Source: Pacificimonas aurantium (GTDB lineage Bacteria > Pseudomonadota > Alphaproteobacteria > Sphingomonadales > Sphingomonadaceae). From it: 64,000 nt of DNA. The stretch covers positions 868,001 to 932,000 of the forward strand of contig NZ_JAGSGB010000001.1 of NCBI RefSeq assembly GCF_020092905.1. The letters run 5' to 3'. Below the pieces are notes generated by a model. It was not told the origin of the DNA. It ran no database searches and worked only from the letters and a program-made list of their open reading frames with translations. Every line of letters begins with the position of its first letter. The first letter of the stretch is position 1. Shown here piece by piece: positions 18,193 through 27,253 of the stretch. The position numbers were made by a program, and so were the translations under genes.

Positions 18193-21100
18193 ATGCGTAG
18201 ACTGCTTTGCTGCACCTGCCTCACGCCGATCGCGGTGCTTGGGCTGGTCGTTCCGGCGCAGGCCGAAACCGTTATCGACGATGAAGTGACGACGCCGCTC
18301 CTCACCTCTGAACTGGCGGATGGTGCGGGCGACGACCTGCTGATCGACGGGGACGGCGCGGTCACCCTGACGGGCGGTGTCGCCGTGACGCTCGACAGCG
18401 ACAACGATGTGACGAACGAGGGCGATATTACCGTCAGCGATGCCGATGGCGGCGCGGGAATTCTCGCCGAGGCAGGTCGTACGGGCGACATCATCAACAG
18501 TGGCACGATCCTGATCGACGAGGATTATGAGGCAGAAGATGACGACGACGACGGCGACGCAGACGGGCCGTTCGCAGAAGGCTCGGACCGGTACGCCATC
18601 CGCATCGCGGAGGGCGGAACGTTCACGGGCACAGTCGACAACAGCGGAACTATAGATGTCTTCGGCAACGATTCCGCCGGCATCGCCATCGACAGCGCTC
18701 TCGATGGGTCGCTGCTGAGCAGCGGAAGCATCGACCTGGTCGGCGACGACGGCCAAGGCATCCGCGCAGGCGATGTCAGCGGAGATGTCAGTGTGACGGG
18801 TGCGGTGATCGCGCGCGGCGAGAATTCGGTGGCTGTCGACCTGTCCGGCGACATCGGCGGTCAGCTGGTTATCCAGAACACGGTAGCGGCCAGTGGCTAT
18901 CGCAGCCTGACCGCGCCTTCGGATACCGAGGACCTCGACGAAGACGACCTGCTGCAGGGCGGGCCGGCCATCCGCATCGCTGGCAATGTTGCCGGCGGCA
19001 TTCTGCTCGACGTGGCTCCCGACGACGAAGACGAGGACGAAGACGACGAGGACGGCGACGGCGTCGATGACAGCGCGGAAAGCGATGCCGACGTTACGTC
19101 CTTCGGCGAGGCGGCTGCCATAGAGATCGGCGCTGCCGAGGATATTGTTATCGGCGCCCCCGCTGGCGACGAGCCAAGCTACGGGCTGGACCTGAACGGC
19201 CGGGTTCGCGGACTGGGTGTCTATGACGGCGCGACCGCAACGGCCATCGAGATCGGCGGTGCTGGCGGTGCCGTCGAGATTGCAGGCGGCATCCGCAATG
19301 CGGGAACGATTTCTGCGGTCTCGACAGACTCGAACGCGCAGGCCGTAATGCTGTCGGCGGGAGCCGCCTCCCCCACATTCGTGAACTCGGGAATCGTTCG
19401 CGCTTCAGGCGGCGCGGAAGAAGACAGCCGGGCGGTCGCTCTCCTTATTGAGGAAGGAGCAGTCCTGGAGAGCGTCGTGAACAGCGGCGAGCTTGAGGCG
19501 GTTACCGACGAGGATGGCACGGCCTACGCGATTTACGATCGCTCAGGTTCGCTCGACCTGATCGTTAACAGCGGTGAACTCGAGGCACGCGGAGGCGAAG
19601 ATGGCCGGAACGTCGCTATCGACCTGTCCGCAAACCAGACCGGCGCCGTGGTGCGCCAGACGGAAACGGAGGACGGCGGCGTTGCGGCGGAGCTGAACGG
19701 CGATGTCCGCTTCGGCACGGGCGGCGACCTGTTCGAGGTCCTTGGCGGGACCGTGACGGGAGATGCCAGTTTCGGTGACGGCGCGAACCGGCTTGTACTC
19801 GGAAACGACGCTGGCTTCACCGGGAATGCGGTTTTCGGTGCCGACGACGACGAAGTCAGCATCTCGGGCAGTGCCCGGTTCATCGGAGATATCGACTTCG
19901 GTACCGGGGCGGGCACGCTGGTCATAGGAGAGGACGCGCTGCTGCGCGGCGGTCTGGCTCACAGCGGCACGTTGGACGTAACCGTGAACGGCGGCACGCT
20001 CGATGCAGCCAATGTCGGGACGATAACGCTCTCTTCTCTTTCTCTGAACGAGGGCTCTACCCTGGGCGTGACGGTCAATCCCGAGACGGCCGAACAAAGC
20101 CTGTTCGACGTCGGCGGGACCGCCAGCTTCGCCGAGGGGTCCGCCCTCTCCGTGCGTCTGACGGGTGCGGCTGCATCCGAGGGCGAATTTCTGGTTCTGA
20201 CGGCGGACACGCTGGTCGGCGCCGACAATCTGGCCCAGAATACCGCGAGCCTGCCCTTCCTGTTCGACGGCAGCGTTTCTGTCGACGAGACCGCAGGTGA
20301 AGTCAGCGTGACGCTCGCGCGGAAGTCCGCCGAGGCTCTGGGTCTGACGACGTCTCAGTCTCGGGCTTATGACGCGGTTTTCGAGGCGCTAGACAATGAC
20401 GAGGACGTCGCAGGCGTTTTCCTGAACCTCGCCGATGGCAATGGCGTCCGCGGGTCGCTCCAGCAGATGCTGCCCGACCATGCAGGCGGAACCTTCGAGG
20501 CGGTCAGTCTCGCTTCGCGCCAGATAGCACGTGTGCTGGAGGATCCATCGGCTCACTATGTCGATCTGGGCGGCTGGGGATACTGGCTGCAGCAGGCGGC
20601 CTGGGGCACGTCGTCCGACTCGGACGATACCGCGTCCTACGACATCGGCGGTTGGGGGGCCGGAGGCGGCTTCGAATTCGGCGATACCGGCTTTGGCGGG
20701 GTCGGTCTGTCCTTCTCATATCTGAGCAGCGACATTGAGGATGACGGCACCGGCAACGAAGTGATCGCTGATCAGTTCGAAGGAGCGGTTCACTGGCGCG
20801 GCGACTGGAACGGCGTGCAGGCGCACCTGCGCGGCTCCGCGGCTTATGTGTCCTACGACAGTGAGCGCGGGTTCACCGGAGATTTGGACGGCGAGACGAT
20901 CAGCCGGACGGCGGACGGCGAATGGGACGGCTGGCTCTATTCGGCGTCCGGCGGCCTCAGCTACGACTTCAGGGCAGGACGCTTCAGCCTGCGCCCCGCA
21001 GCGACGCTCGACTATTACCGCCTCGACGAGAGCGGCTATTCCGAGGCCGGTGGCGGCGATGCCTTCAATCTGACCGTCGAAGACCGCTCCAGCGACGAAC

Positions 21101-21411
21101 TTGCTGCGACCGGGCGTTTGGTCGCCGGCCTGATGTTCGGCGGCGACCGGCCGGGCGGCGGATGGATGCGCGTCGAGGCCGAAGGCGGCCGCCGACAGAT
21201 CCTCTCCGGATCGCTGGGCGATACCGTCGCGAGCTTCGAAGGCGGCGACGAGTTCACGCTGGCTGCCGAGGAGCGGACCGACGGCTGGGTCGGCGGACTG
21301 CGGCTGGTCGGCGGCGACGACCTTTTCACCCTGGGCGGTGAAATCAACGCAGAGGAACAGCAAGGCCGGTACGCGATTGCGGGCCGAGTCTCGTTGCGGG
21401 TCGGGTTCTAG
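18193..21411 (+). CDS. Autotransporter with acidic repeat-rich passenger
   Basis: A 1072-residue protein. The ATG at 18193 is preceded by AAGGGAAG and followed by a signal peptide (RRLLCCTCLTPIAVLGLV, ending AQA). Residues up to about 780 form a passenger with repeated beta-helix-like elements of the type VxNSGxI (INSGTI, VDNSGTI, VNSGEL twice). Acidic clusters occur at EAEDDDDDGDADG and DEDEDDEDGDGVDD. From about residue 790 to the end is an autotransporter beta-barrel (YVDLGGWGYWLQQAAWG) ending GRVSLRVGF with the terminal phenylalanine needed by the BAM complex. No protease catalytic triad was recognised, so adhesion or surface structure is the likely role. It follows the STN receptor with 131 bases between. 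Confidence 0.85.
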   Translation: MRRLLCCTCLTPIAVLGLVVPAQAETVIDDEVTTPLLTSELADGAGDDLLIDGDGAVTLTGGVAVTLDSDNDVTNEGDITVSDADGGAGILAEAGRTGDIINSGTILIDEDYEAEDDDDDGDADGPFAEGSDRYAIRIAEGGTFTGTVDNSGTIDVFGNDSAGIAIDSALDGSLLSSGSIDLVGDDGQGIRAGDVSGDVSVTGAVIARGENSVAVDLSGDIGGQLVIQNTVAASGYRSLTAPSDTEDLDEDDLLQGGPAIRIAGNVAGGILLDVAPDDEDEDEDDEDGDGVDDSAESDADVTSFGEAAAIEIGAAEDIVIGAPAGDEPSYGLDLNGRVRGLGVYDGATATAIEIGGAGGAVEIAGGIRNAGTISAVSTDSNAQAVMLSAGAASPTFVNSGIVRASGGAEEDSRAVALLIEEGAVLESVVNSGELEAVTDEDGTAYAIYDRSGSLDLIVNSGELEARGGEDGRNVAIDLSANQTGAVVRQTETEDGGVAAELNGDVRFGTGGDLFEVLGGTVTGDASFGDGANRLVLGNDAGFTGNAVFGADDDEVSISGSARFIGDIDFGTGAGTLVIGEDALLRGGLAHSGTLDVTVNGGTLDAANVGTITLSSLSLNEGSTLGVTVNPETAEQSLFDVGGTASFAEGSALSVRLTGAAASEGEFLVLTADTLVGADNLAQNTASLPFLFDGSVSVDETAGEVSVTLARKSAEALGLTTSQSRAYDAVFEALDNDEDVAGVFLNLADGNGVRGSLQQMLPDHAGGTFEAVSLASRQIARVLEDPSAHYVDLGGWGYWLQQAAWGTSSDSDDTASYDIGGWGAGGGFEFGDTGFGGVGLSFSYLSSDIEDDGTGNEVIADQFEGAVHWRGDWNGVQAHLRGSAAYVSYDSERGFTGDLDGETISRTADGEWDGWLYSASGGLSYDFRAGRFSLRPAATLDYYRLDESGYSEAGGGDAFNLTVEDRSSDELAATGRLVAGLMFGGDRPGGGWMRVEAEGGRRQILSGSLGDTVASFEGGDEFTLAAEERTDGWVGGLRLVGGDDLFTLGGEINAEEQQGRYAIAGRVSLRVGF

Positions 21412-21733
21412 TTCACCCCCTCCATGGGCCCGACGCCGGTGGTTGGCCGTGCGGTTCCAAGACCGTGCGGCCAATTGCCGTTTCGTCAGGTAGGAATGAC
21501 CGCGCAGAACGGAGAGCTCTGCGCTTGTAGATGATGCAACCAGCGTATGTGAGCAACGTCCTCTGGCCCCTAGTGATCGATTTTCGGCGGTGGTTCGAAC
21601 GCACCATAAGGGCTCTTCGCGCCGTATTTAATTGATTGACCTAGTAAGGGAAGTGATTAACGTGCCGCGACATCAGACAGCAGGCGGCGGTAAAGGGGCT
21701 CGAGCCTTTGGCTCTGAAAAGCAACATGCGGAA
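21412..21733. other. Intergenic region before the TetR gene, with an imperfect stem-loop
   Basis: 322 bases. GGCCG-TG-CGGT and ACCG-TG-CGGCC at 21445-21472 can form a stem interrupted by TG/TG, about 30 bases after the autotransporter stop; it lacks a T-run, so it is only a possible terminator. A 34-codon frame at 21531-21635 has no convincing ribosome binding site and is not called. A candidate operator lies at 21651-21661. Non-ATG starts at 21632, 21653 and 21662 would lengthen TetR but overlap that operator. Confidence 0.45.
21651..21661 (-). promoter_or_regulatory. Candidate TetR operator upstream of the tetR gene
   Basis: On the minus strand this reads GTTAATCACTT, identical over 11 bases to the sequence at 24224-24234 between the divergent crotonase and acyl-CoA dehydrogenase genes. 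It lies about 75 bases before the TetR start, suiting autoregulation. A match at GYTARTCAC also occurs at 41699-41707 before the TonB receptor. Confidence 0.45.
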
Positions 21734-22423
21734 ATGAGTACCGAAAATCTGGCGGACAGTGTCAATGCTGCCGAGCCGGTAGCGCAGGCGCCAGAACAGA
21801 AACGCTCTACGCGTGACCAGCTTCTCGATGCCACAGGCGCCTTGATGACGGAGAACAATACTACATCGGTCAGTTTCGGCGAGATTTCGGCCAAATCCGG
21901 CGTCAACGCTGCCCTCATACGTTACCATTTCGGCAGCAAGCAAGGCCTGCTTGAAGCCCTGTTGGAGCGCGATGCTGGCGACAATTACGAAGCGATGCAC
22001 AAACTGGTCCATACGGACTGGGATCCGGTGCAGAAGATGCGGCTGCATATTCACGGCGTCATTCGCCTTTATCAGCGCGTTCCTTATTTGAACCGGCTCC
22101 TCATCGCGCTCCAGAGCGAGAGCGATACCGACATCGCCCGGTACATCATGGATAGGTTCACCACGCCAGTAGTGGAAGCGGAGAGGGCCATTCTGGAGCA
22201 AGGGGTAGCTGCGGGCGTTTTCCGTCCGACCGATCCCATCCTGTTTCATTTTTCGCTGATCGGGGCGTGCGACAGTATCTTTCATTCCCGCTCTGCTCTG
22301 CTGGAACTCGTCGGCGTCGATATGATCGATGACAAGCTGCGCGATCGCTACGCCGAGCATGTTGCGAACCTGCTCATGAACGGTCTGCGGAGCGAGCCTG
22401 AAGAAGCTAAGCCGGCCGGCTGA
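21734..22423 (+). CDS. TetR-family transcriptional regulator
   Basis: About 229 residues from the ATG at 21734. Earlier non-ATG starts would add an unstructured, non-conserved lead. The DNA-binding domain reads TRDQLLDATGALMTE, then SFGEISAKSGVNAALIRYHF, the helix-turn-helix, then GSKQGLLEALLERD. The C-terminal ligand domain includes RVPYLNRLLIALQSESD. It stands at the head of a fatty-acid-type catabolic cluster and is followed by the SDR gene on the same strand, so it is the obvious local repressor, probably responding to an acyl-CoA or pathway intermediate. The shared GTTAATCACTT motif before this gene and at 24224 is a candidate binding site. Confidence 0.88.
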   Translation: MSTENLADSVNAAEPVAQAPEQKRSTRDQLLDATGALMTENNTTSVSFGEISAKSGVNAALIRYHFGSKQGLLEALLERDAGDNYEAMHKLVHTDWDPVQKMRLHIHGVIRLYQRVPYLNRLLIALQSESDTDIARYIMDRFTTPVVEAERAILEQGVAAGVFRPTDPILFHFSLIGACDSIFHSRSALLELVGVDMIDDKLRDRYAEHVANLLMNGLRSEPEEAKPAG

Positions 22424-22456
22424 GGCACGGCTTCTCAGTCACACAGGAGAATAGCC

Positions 22457-23230
22457 ATGGACTTGGAGCTAGCCGGCAAGGTGATCGTTATCGCTGGCGC
22501 CAGCCGCGGCATCGGTCTTGGAATTGTCGAGGCCTGTATTGCCGAGGGCGCGAAAGTGGCGCTGGCGGCGCGAGGCGAAGACGCGCTCCGGAACGTCCAT
22601 GACCGTCTCGCCCGGGAATATGGGGGCGACAGGATCTGGTCGATGGCCGGGGACCTTCGAGACACGGCTACGATCGAGACCTTCGTGCACCGAACGGAGG
22701 AAGAGCTCGGACCCATCTGGGGCGGCGTTGCCAATGTCGGCCTTTATCCGTGCCCGCCGGGTTATGATGTCGACGACGAAACGTGGTCGGGCGGCTTTAG
22801 CCAGAATCTCGACAGTGCCTATCGCCTGTCGCGCGCGCTACTGAAGCGATTGGAGCCGCGGGGCGAGGGGGTGCTGCTTCTCATAAGCTCGATTGCCGGT
22901 CTTGCGGCGCTCGGTAGCCCGCTGACCTACGGCACATCGAAAGCGGCAATGAATCACATGACCAAGGAATTGGCGCGTCTATCCGGTCCCTTCGGGGTTC
23001 GAGTTAACGCGATCGCTCCGGGCAATATCATCTTTCCAGGGGGCGATTGGGAAGAGCGTTCTACCGGAGAGCGAGGCGACCTTTGGTGGCGCTGGATCCG
23101 GCGGGAGGTTCCCCTGCAGCGCTTCGGCAGGCCGGAGGAAATTGGCAGTGCCGCGGCATATCTTCTCAGTCCGAAGGCCAGCTTCGTGACGGGTGCCATC
23201 GTGCCGGTCGATGGAGGCCAGACCCGCTAA
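22457..23230 (+). CDS. Short-chain dehydrogenase/reductase
   Basis: A 257-residue classical SDR. The cofactor motif is IAGASRGIGLGIVEA, the active-site serine is in LLLISSIAGLAALG, and the catalytic YxxxK is YGTSK in SPLTYGTSKAAMNHM; the C-terminus has VTGAIVPVDGGQTR. It oxidises or reduces a secondary alcohol/ketone with NAD(P)(H). It lies 33 bases after tetR and probably shares its transcript, with CACAGGAGAATAGCC before the ATG. In the cluster it could act on a hydroxyacyl-CoA, or interconvert a 4-oxo and 4-hydroxy acid as LvaD does in levulinate catabolism; the substrate is inferred only from context. Confidence 0.9.
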   Translation: MDLELAGKVIVIAGASRGIGLGIVEACIAEGAKVALAARGEDALRNVHDRLAREYGGDRIWSMAGDLRDTATIETFVHRTEEELGPIWGGVANVGLYPCPPGYDVDDETWSGGFSQNLDSAYRLSRALLKRLEPRGEGVLLLISSIAGLAALGSPLTYGTSKAAMNHMTKELARLSGPFGVRVNAIAPGNIIFPGGDWEERSTGERGDLWWRWIRREVPLQRFGRPEEIGSAAAYLLSPKASFVTGAIVPVDGGQTR

Positions 23231-23260
23231 TTCGTGCATCGCGCGTCTCGCACGCCCCGA

Positions 23261-24064
23261 TCAATCCGAAAATACCGGTGCCCGCTTTTCCATACGAGCA
23301 TTGACCGCTTCGATCTGGTTCGGAGAGCCGATCAGTGCGCTCATCTCTTCGCTCTCCGCCTCTAGAATATCGCGATGTTCCGCTTCGGCCGAGAGATTGA
23401 GCAGCCGCTTCGCCGCCCGGATCGCATCCGGGCTCGAATTGGCAATGGCGCGCGCATACTCCAACGCCTCAGCGCGTGGGTCGTCGCACAGCCGCGTTGC
23501 AAGCCCGATCTCGACGGCTTCGCCGCCCTCCACCATGCGGCCGGTATAGACGAGGTCGCGAACGACATCGGCGCGCATCAATTCCTTCATCAGGGGGAAA
23601 GCGCCCATGTCGGGAACGAGGCCCCAGTTCATTTCGAACGCGGACAGCCGCGCGCTATGCGCAACGAAACGCAGATCGGCTCCCAGGGCGAGCTGGAAAC
23701 CTGCGCCGAGCGCTACTCCATGTACCGCGGCTACAACCGGAACGGGAAGGTCGCGCCATCCAAAGGAGACCTGCTGCGCGCGGTTTGCCCCGTTGGCGTA
23801 GCGCGGCGTATCGACAATGCCCGACCCTCCCTTGCGTTCGCCAGATGCCATTTTGCCGAAGTTCGACAGATCGAGACCGGCGCAGAAGCCGCGTCCTTCT
23901 CCCGACAGTACGACGCACCGCAGGGCGGTCATCTTGGAGAGCTCATCGATTGCGCTGTTCACGGCATCAAACATGGCGTCGTCGAAGGCGTTCATCTTAT
24001 CTGGACGCGCCAGACGGACGTCGGCCACGCCGCTCTCGACGGCCAAGGATACGCGCTCGCTCAT
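23261..24064 (-). CDS. Enoyl-CoA hydratase/isomerase family protein (crotonase) 1
   Basis: A 267-residue crotonase. The start at 24064 follows GGGAGAGACGAA; the frame continues upstream without similarity. Oxyanion-hole segments are GRGFCAGLDLSNF and HGVALGAGFQLALGADLRF, and the second catalytic region is MNWGLVPDMGAFPLMKEL. The position usually held by the first catalytic glutamate (ELA in classic hydratases) is glutamine here (FQLA), while an aspartate is present in LVPDMG. That makes an ordinary hydratase less certain than an isomerase or other CoA reaction. It is convergent with the SDR gene and divergent from the acyl-CoA dehydrogenase genes across a candidate operator at 24224. Confidence 0.88.
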   Translation of the reverse strand: MSERVSLAVESGVADVRLARPDKMNAFDDAMFDAVNSAIDELSKMTALRCVVLSGEGRGFCAGLDLSNFGKMASGERKGGSGIVDTPRYANGANRAQQVSFGWRDLPVPVVAAVHGVALGAGFQLALGADLRFVAHSARLSAFEMNWGLVPDMGAFPLMKELMRADVVRDLVYTGRMVEGGEAVEIGLATRLCDDPRAEALEYARAIANSSPDAIRAAKRLLNLSAEAEHRDILEAESEEMSALIGSPNQIEAVNARMEKRAPVFSD

Positions 24065-24223
24065 TTCGTCTCTCCCGTTGATCGACGTCAAGGCTCCGTG
24101 GACGGCGGCCTCTACTCGCTCCTTTAGACGGGATCGAACCTCGTCGCCGCCCCTCAAATCGGCAGGAGAGCCTCGACAAAAAGCTAGCAATCCCGCGCTT
24201 GCCTCGCTCGGCACAGCCTTATA

Positions 24224-24234
24224 GTTAATCACTT
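24224..24234 (+). promoter_or_regulatory. Candidate operator in the divergent crotonase / acyl-CoA dehydrogenase region
   Basis: GTTAATCACTT, the same 11 bases as upstream of tetR at 21651-21661 in opposite orientation. The following bases extend it to ACTT-AATA-AAGT, a small palindrome. It lies 160 bases from the crotonase start and 56 bases before a small frame that precedes the acyl-CoA dehydrogenase, so one bound repressor could control both directions. Confidence 0.45.
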
Positions 24235-24289
24235 AATAAAGTAGCGAGTCGGGTAATCGACTACGCAGAATTGGGGGAAGGGCCGAGCG

Positions 24290-24409
24290 ATGAGTACCGA
24301 AGGGTATGATCTCTTCCCCGCCGCCATGCGCGCTCAGAACACAGCCGCACAGTCCGGTCCCGCTGCAAGCGCCGCCTTTGCAGCGACGCCCGAGCGCATG
24401 ACCGAATAA
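24290..24409 (+). CDS. Possible 39-residue small protein upstream of acyl-CoA dehydrogenase
   Basis: A short frame from the ATG at 24290 to TAA at 24407-24409. It is preceded by GGGGGAAGGG at 6 to 15 bases, a strong ribosome binding site, and lies between the candidate operator and the acyl-CoA dehydrogenase start at 24428. It begins MSTEGYDLFPAAM and is then rich in Ala, Thr and Gln, with no cysteine or membrane segment. The spacing of 18 bases to the next gene suits translational coupling or a leader peptide. No family is recognised; it could also be a chance frame. Confidence 0.4.
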   Translation: MSTEGYDLFPAAMRAQNTAAQSGPAASAAFAATPERMTE

Positions 24410-24427
24410 TTCAGACGGAGGACGATC

Positions 24428-25813
24428 ATGGACTACAGCTTGCCCCAGGAGCTTCTCGATTATCTCAATGAACTCGACAGTTTTATCGAGAAAGAGATCA
24501 AGCCTCTTGAGGAGCAGGACGACAACGTCCGGTTCTTCGATCATCGCCGCGAATGGGCGCGGACCGACTTCGAGAATGACGGCCTACCGCGGCCCGAGTG
24601 GGAAGATTTGATGCGCGAGGCGAAGCGCCGCGCCGACGACGCGGGCTACCTGCGCTTTGCCATGGATCCGAAATTCGGCGGCAAGGGTGGGTCCAACCTT
24701 TGGATGACCGTCATCCGCGAATATCTGGCTGCGAAGGGCCTCGGCCTTCACTATGATCAGCAGAATGAACATTCGATCGTGGCGAACAATCCGTTCGCGA
24801 AGATGTTCGACGACTTCGGGACCGACGAGCAGCGCGCAGAATTCATTCAGGGCATGTTCGACGGGACTCGCCGGATTACCTTTGGCCTGACCGAACCCTA
24901 TCACGGCTCCGATGCCACTCACATGGAAACGCGTGCCGTGCCAGAGACACGGGACGGGGTCGATGGCTGGCTGATCAATGGCGAAAAGATGTGGACGACG
25001 GGCATGCACGTCGCAACGCACTGCGCGCTGTTCGCCCGCACTTCAGGCGAAGACGGTGCGGCGAAGGGGATCACCTGCTTCCTTGTGCCTGCCGACGATC
25101 CGGGCGTGAAGGTGGAGCAGTATCTGTGGACGTTCAACATGCCGACGGACCATCCGCGCGTGTCGTTCACCGATGTCTGGGTGCCCGATAGCGCGATTTT
25201 CGGCCCGCCCGACAACGGCTTGCCTCTCGCTCAGTCGTTCGTGCACGAGAACCGCATCCGGCAGGCGGCCGGTTCGCTCGGCTCCGCCGTCTACTGTATC
25301 GAGGAGAGCGTGCGCTATGCGCGCCTGCGGAAGCCGTTCGGTGAGGAACTGTCCCGCAACCAGGCAATCCAGTTCCCGCTGGTTGAACTGCATACCCAGT
25401 GCGAGATGGTGCGCCAGCTAATCCGCAAGACCGCCTGGGAAATGGATCAGATGTCTCACCCTGAGGTCGAGAAGCGCATCTCCGACAAGGTATCGATGTG
25501 CAATTACTGGGCGAACCGGCTGTGCTGCGAGGCTGCCGACCGGGCCATCCAAGTGCATGGAGGCGTGGGCTATTCGCGGCACAAACCCTTCGAGCACATC
25601 TACCGGCATCATCGCCGTTACCGCATCACCGAGGGCACCGAGGAAATCCAGATGCGCAAGGTGGGCGCGTTCCTGTTCGGCTATCTGGGTCCGAAACGGA
25701 AAGAGTTCTCCGAACTCACCTACGACGACGTCGACTACCGCAAGGAGCCGCAGATCCGTCCTCGTAGTGGATGGCAGGCCATCGAGACGACGCGGCCCCC
25801 CGCCGACTCCTGA
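24428..25813 (+). CDS. Acyl-CoA dehydrogenase 1
   Basis: A 461-residue flavoprotein, longer than the usual 380-400 residues. GGAGGACGATC precedes the ATG. The FAD/substrate region is FGLTEPYHGSDATHMETR with GWLINGEKMWTTGMHVATH. The C-terminal part has the cofactor-binding segment QVHGGVGYSRHKPFEHIYR and RYRITEGTEEIQMRKVGAFL. It introduces an alpha-beta double bond into an acyl-CoA and passes electrons to ETF. It is the first enzyme gene of a plus-strand run that continues with the ACAD11-like gene, the SMP-30 protein and a crotonase. The chain length or ring system of the substrate is not visible from sequence. Confidence 0.93.
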   Translation: MDYSLPQELLDYLNELDSFIEKEIKPLEEQDDNVRFFDHRREWARTDFENDGLPRPEWEDLMREAKRRADDAGYLRFAMDPKFGGKGGSNLWMTVIREYLAAKGLGLHYDQQNEHSIVANNPFAKMFDDFGTDEQRAEFIQGMFDGTRRITFGLTEPYHGSDATHMETRAVPETRDGVDGWLINGEKMWTTGMHVATHCALFARTSGEDGAAKGITCFLVPADDPGVKVEQYLWTFNMPTDHPRVSFTDVWVPDSAIFGPPDNGLPLAQSFVHENRIRQAAGSLGSAVYCIEESVRYARLRKPFGEELSRNQAIQFPLVELHTQCEMVRQLIRKTAWEMDQMSHPEVEKRISDKVSMCNYWANRLCCEAADRAIQVHGGVGYSRHKPFEHIYRHHRRYRITEGTEEIQMRKVGAFLFGYLGPKRKEFSELTYDDVDYRKEPQIRPRSGWQAIETTRPPADS

Positions 25814-25891
25814 AGGTCCGCCGAGGGGCCCTTACGCGAATGAGAGAGTGGCCGGTGCCGGGTGGCAGCGGTCCAGCCGAAGGAAGCAGCG

Positions 25892-27193
25892 ATGGATTTC
25901 ACTTACAGCGACAGGCAGCAATACTGGATCGACCGCGTATCCGCTTTCATGGACGAACATATCTACCCAGCGGTCGAGATCTACGAGCGGCAGGAGGCGG
26001 AAGGCGAGCGCTGGAAGGTCATTCCCGTAGTCGAAGAGCTGAAGCAGAAGGCGCGCGAGGCGGGCCTGTGGAATTTGTTCATGCCGCCGCATTCGGGGCA
26101 CCCGCCGGTCGACGACACCTTCGCGTTCGAGGGGGAGCAGCTGACCAATCTGGAATATGCGCCCGTGGCCGAACTGATGGGCCGCGTCGGCTTCGCCTCC
26201 GAGGTGTTCAATTGCTCCGCGCCCGACACGGGCAACATGGAGGTCCTGGCCCGCTACGGCACGCGTGAACAGAAAGAGAAATGGCTTGGCCCGCTCATGC
26301 GCGGCGAAATCCGGTCTGCCTTCCTGATGACCGAGCCGGCCGTGGCCAGCTCCGATGCCACGAATATTGAGACCCGGATCGAGCGCGATGGCGACCATTA
26401 TGTCATCAATGGTCGTAAATGGTGGTCGTCCGGTGTGGGCGATCCGCGCTGCAAGGTTGCGATCCTGATGGGCAAGACCGACCCGGAGGCCGGCAGTTAT
26501 ACTCAGCAGTCGCAGATTCTCGTCCCGCTCGACACGCAGGGCATCAAGATTCTGCGCATGCTTCCGGTGTTTGGCTATGATGACGCACCGCACGGGCATG
26601 CCGAGGTGCTGCTGGAGAATGTTCGCGTGCCCGCGGAAAACCTGATCTGGGGCGAGGGGCGCGGCTTCGAGATTGCGCAGGGCCGTCTCGGCCCCGGGCG
26701 GATTCACCATTGCATGCGCTCCGTCGGTGTTGCCGAAGTGGCGCTGGAGAAGATGGCGCGGCGGCTGCAGTCGCGTGTCGCCTTCGGCAAGACCATTGCT
26801 TCCCATTCGGTCTGGGAGCAGCGCATCGCGAGGGCGCGCATCGACATCGAAACGACGCGCCTTTTGTGTCTGAAAGCTGCCGACATGATGGACCGCGCGG
26901 GCAACAAGTTCGCTCGCCTGGAAATCGCGATGATCAAGGTCCAGGCCCCGAACATTGCGCTGCAGATCATCGATGATGCCATCCAGGCCTTTGGCGGGGC
27001 CGGTGTCAGTAGCGATCCGGGACTCGCCCGCGCCTATGCCGGCCAACGATCCCTGCGCATCGCCGACGGTCCGGACGAGGTCCATGCCCGTACCATCGCC
27101 CGCATGGAGCTTAGCAAATACGGAGCGGACCCGGCGAAGAGCCGAGCGAAAACAGAAGAAGAAGGCAAGCTGCACGTACCCGGCATTCGCTGA
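25892..27193 (+). CDS. Acyl-CoA dehydrogenase 2, ACAD10/ACAD11-like
   Basis: A 433-residue dehydrogenase with its start at 25892 after AAGGA. Distinctive stretches are [58 protein letters not shown] and [19 protein letters not shown]. These match the dehydrogenase half of human ACAD11 as I remember it, much more closely than ordinary short- or medium-chain enzymes. ACAD10/11 and bacterial LvaC act on 4-phosphoacyl-CoA esters made by an APH-fold kinase, eliminating phosphate. Two such kinases are encoded downstream at 31855 and 35087. The reaction is inferred from family and context, not proven. It may be co-transcribed with the gene at 24428 (78-base gap). Confidence 0.9.
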   Translation: MDFTYSDRQQYWIDRVSAFMDEHIYPAVEIYERQEAEGERWKVIPVVEELKQKAREAGLWNLFMPPHSGHPPVDDTFAFEGEQLTNLEYAPVAELMGRVGFASEVFNCSAPDTGNMEVLARYGTREQKEKWLGPLMRGEIRSAFLMTEPAVASSDATNIETRIERDGDHYVINGRKWWSSGVGDPRCKVAILMGKTDPEAGSYTQQSQILVPLDTQGIKILRMLPVFGYDDAPHGHAEVLLENVRVPAENLIWGEGRGFEIAQGRLGPGRIHHCMRSVGVAEVALEKMARRLQSRVAFGKTIASHSVWEQRIARARIDIETTRLLCLKAADMMDRAGNKFARLEIAMIKVQAPNIALQIIDDAIQAFGGAGVSSDPGLARAYAGQRSLRIADGPDEVHARTIARMELSKYGADPAKSRAKTEEEGKLHVPGIR

Positions 27194-27253
27194 CATCTTG
27201 CGGCCGGGAACTGGCCGGATTCGGCGGCGGCGACAATATTGGGGAGACAATCA

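Noticed and set aside
25832-27250. Minus-strand frame of 472 codons
   Set aside because: Antisense of the ACAD11-like gene, which has convincing motifs.
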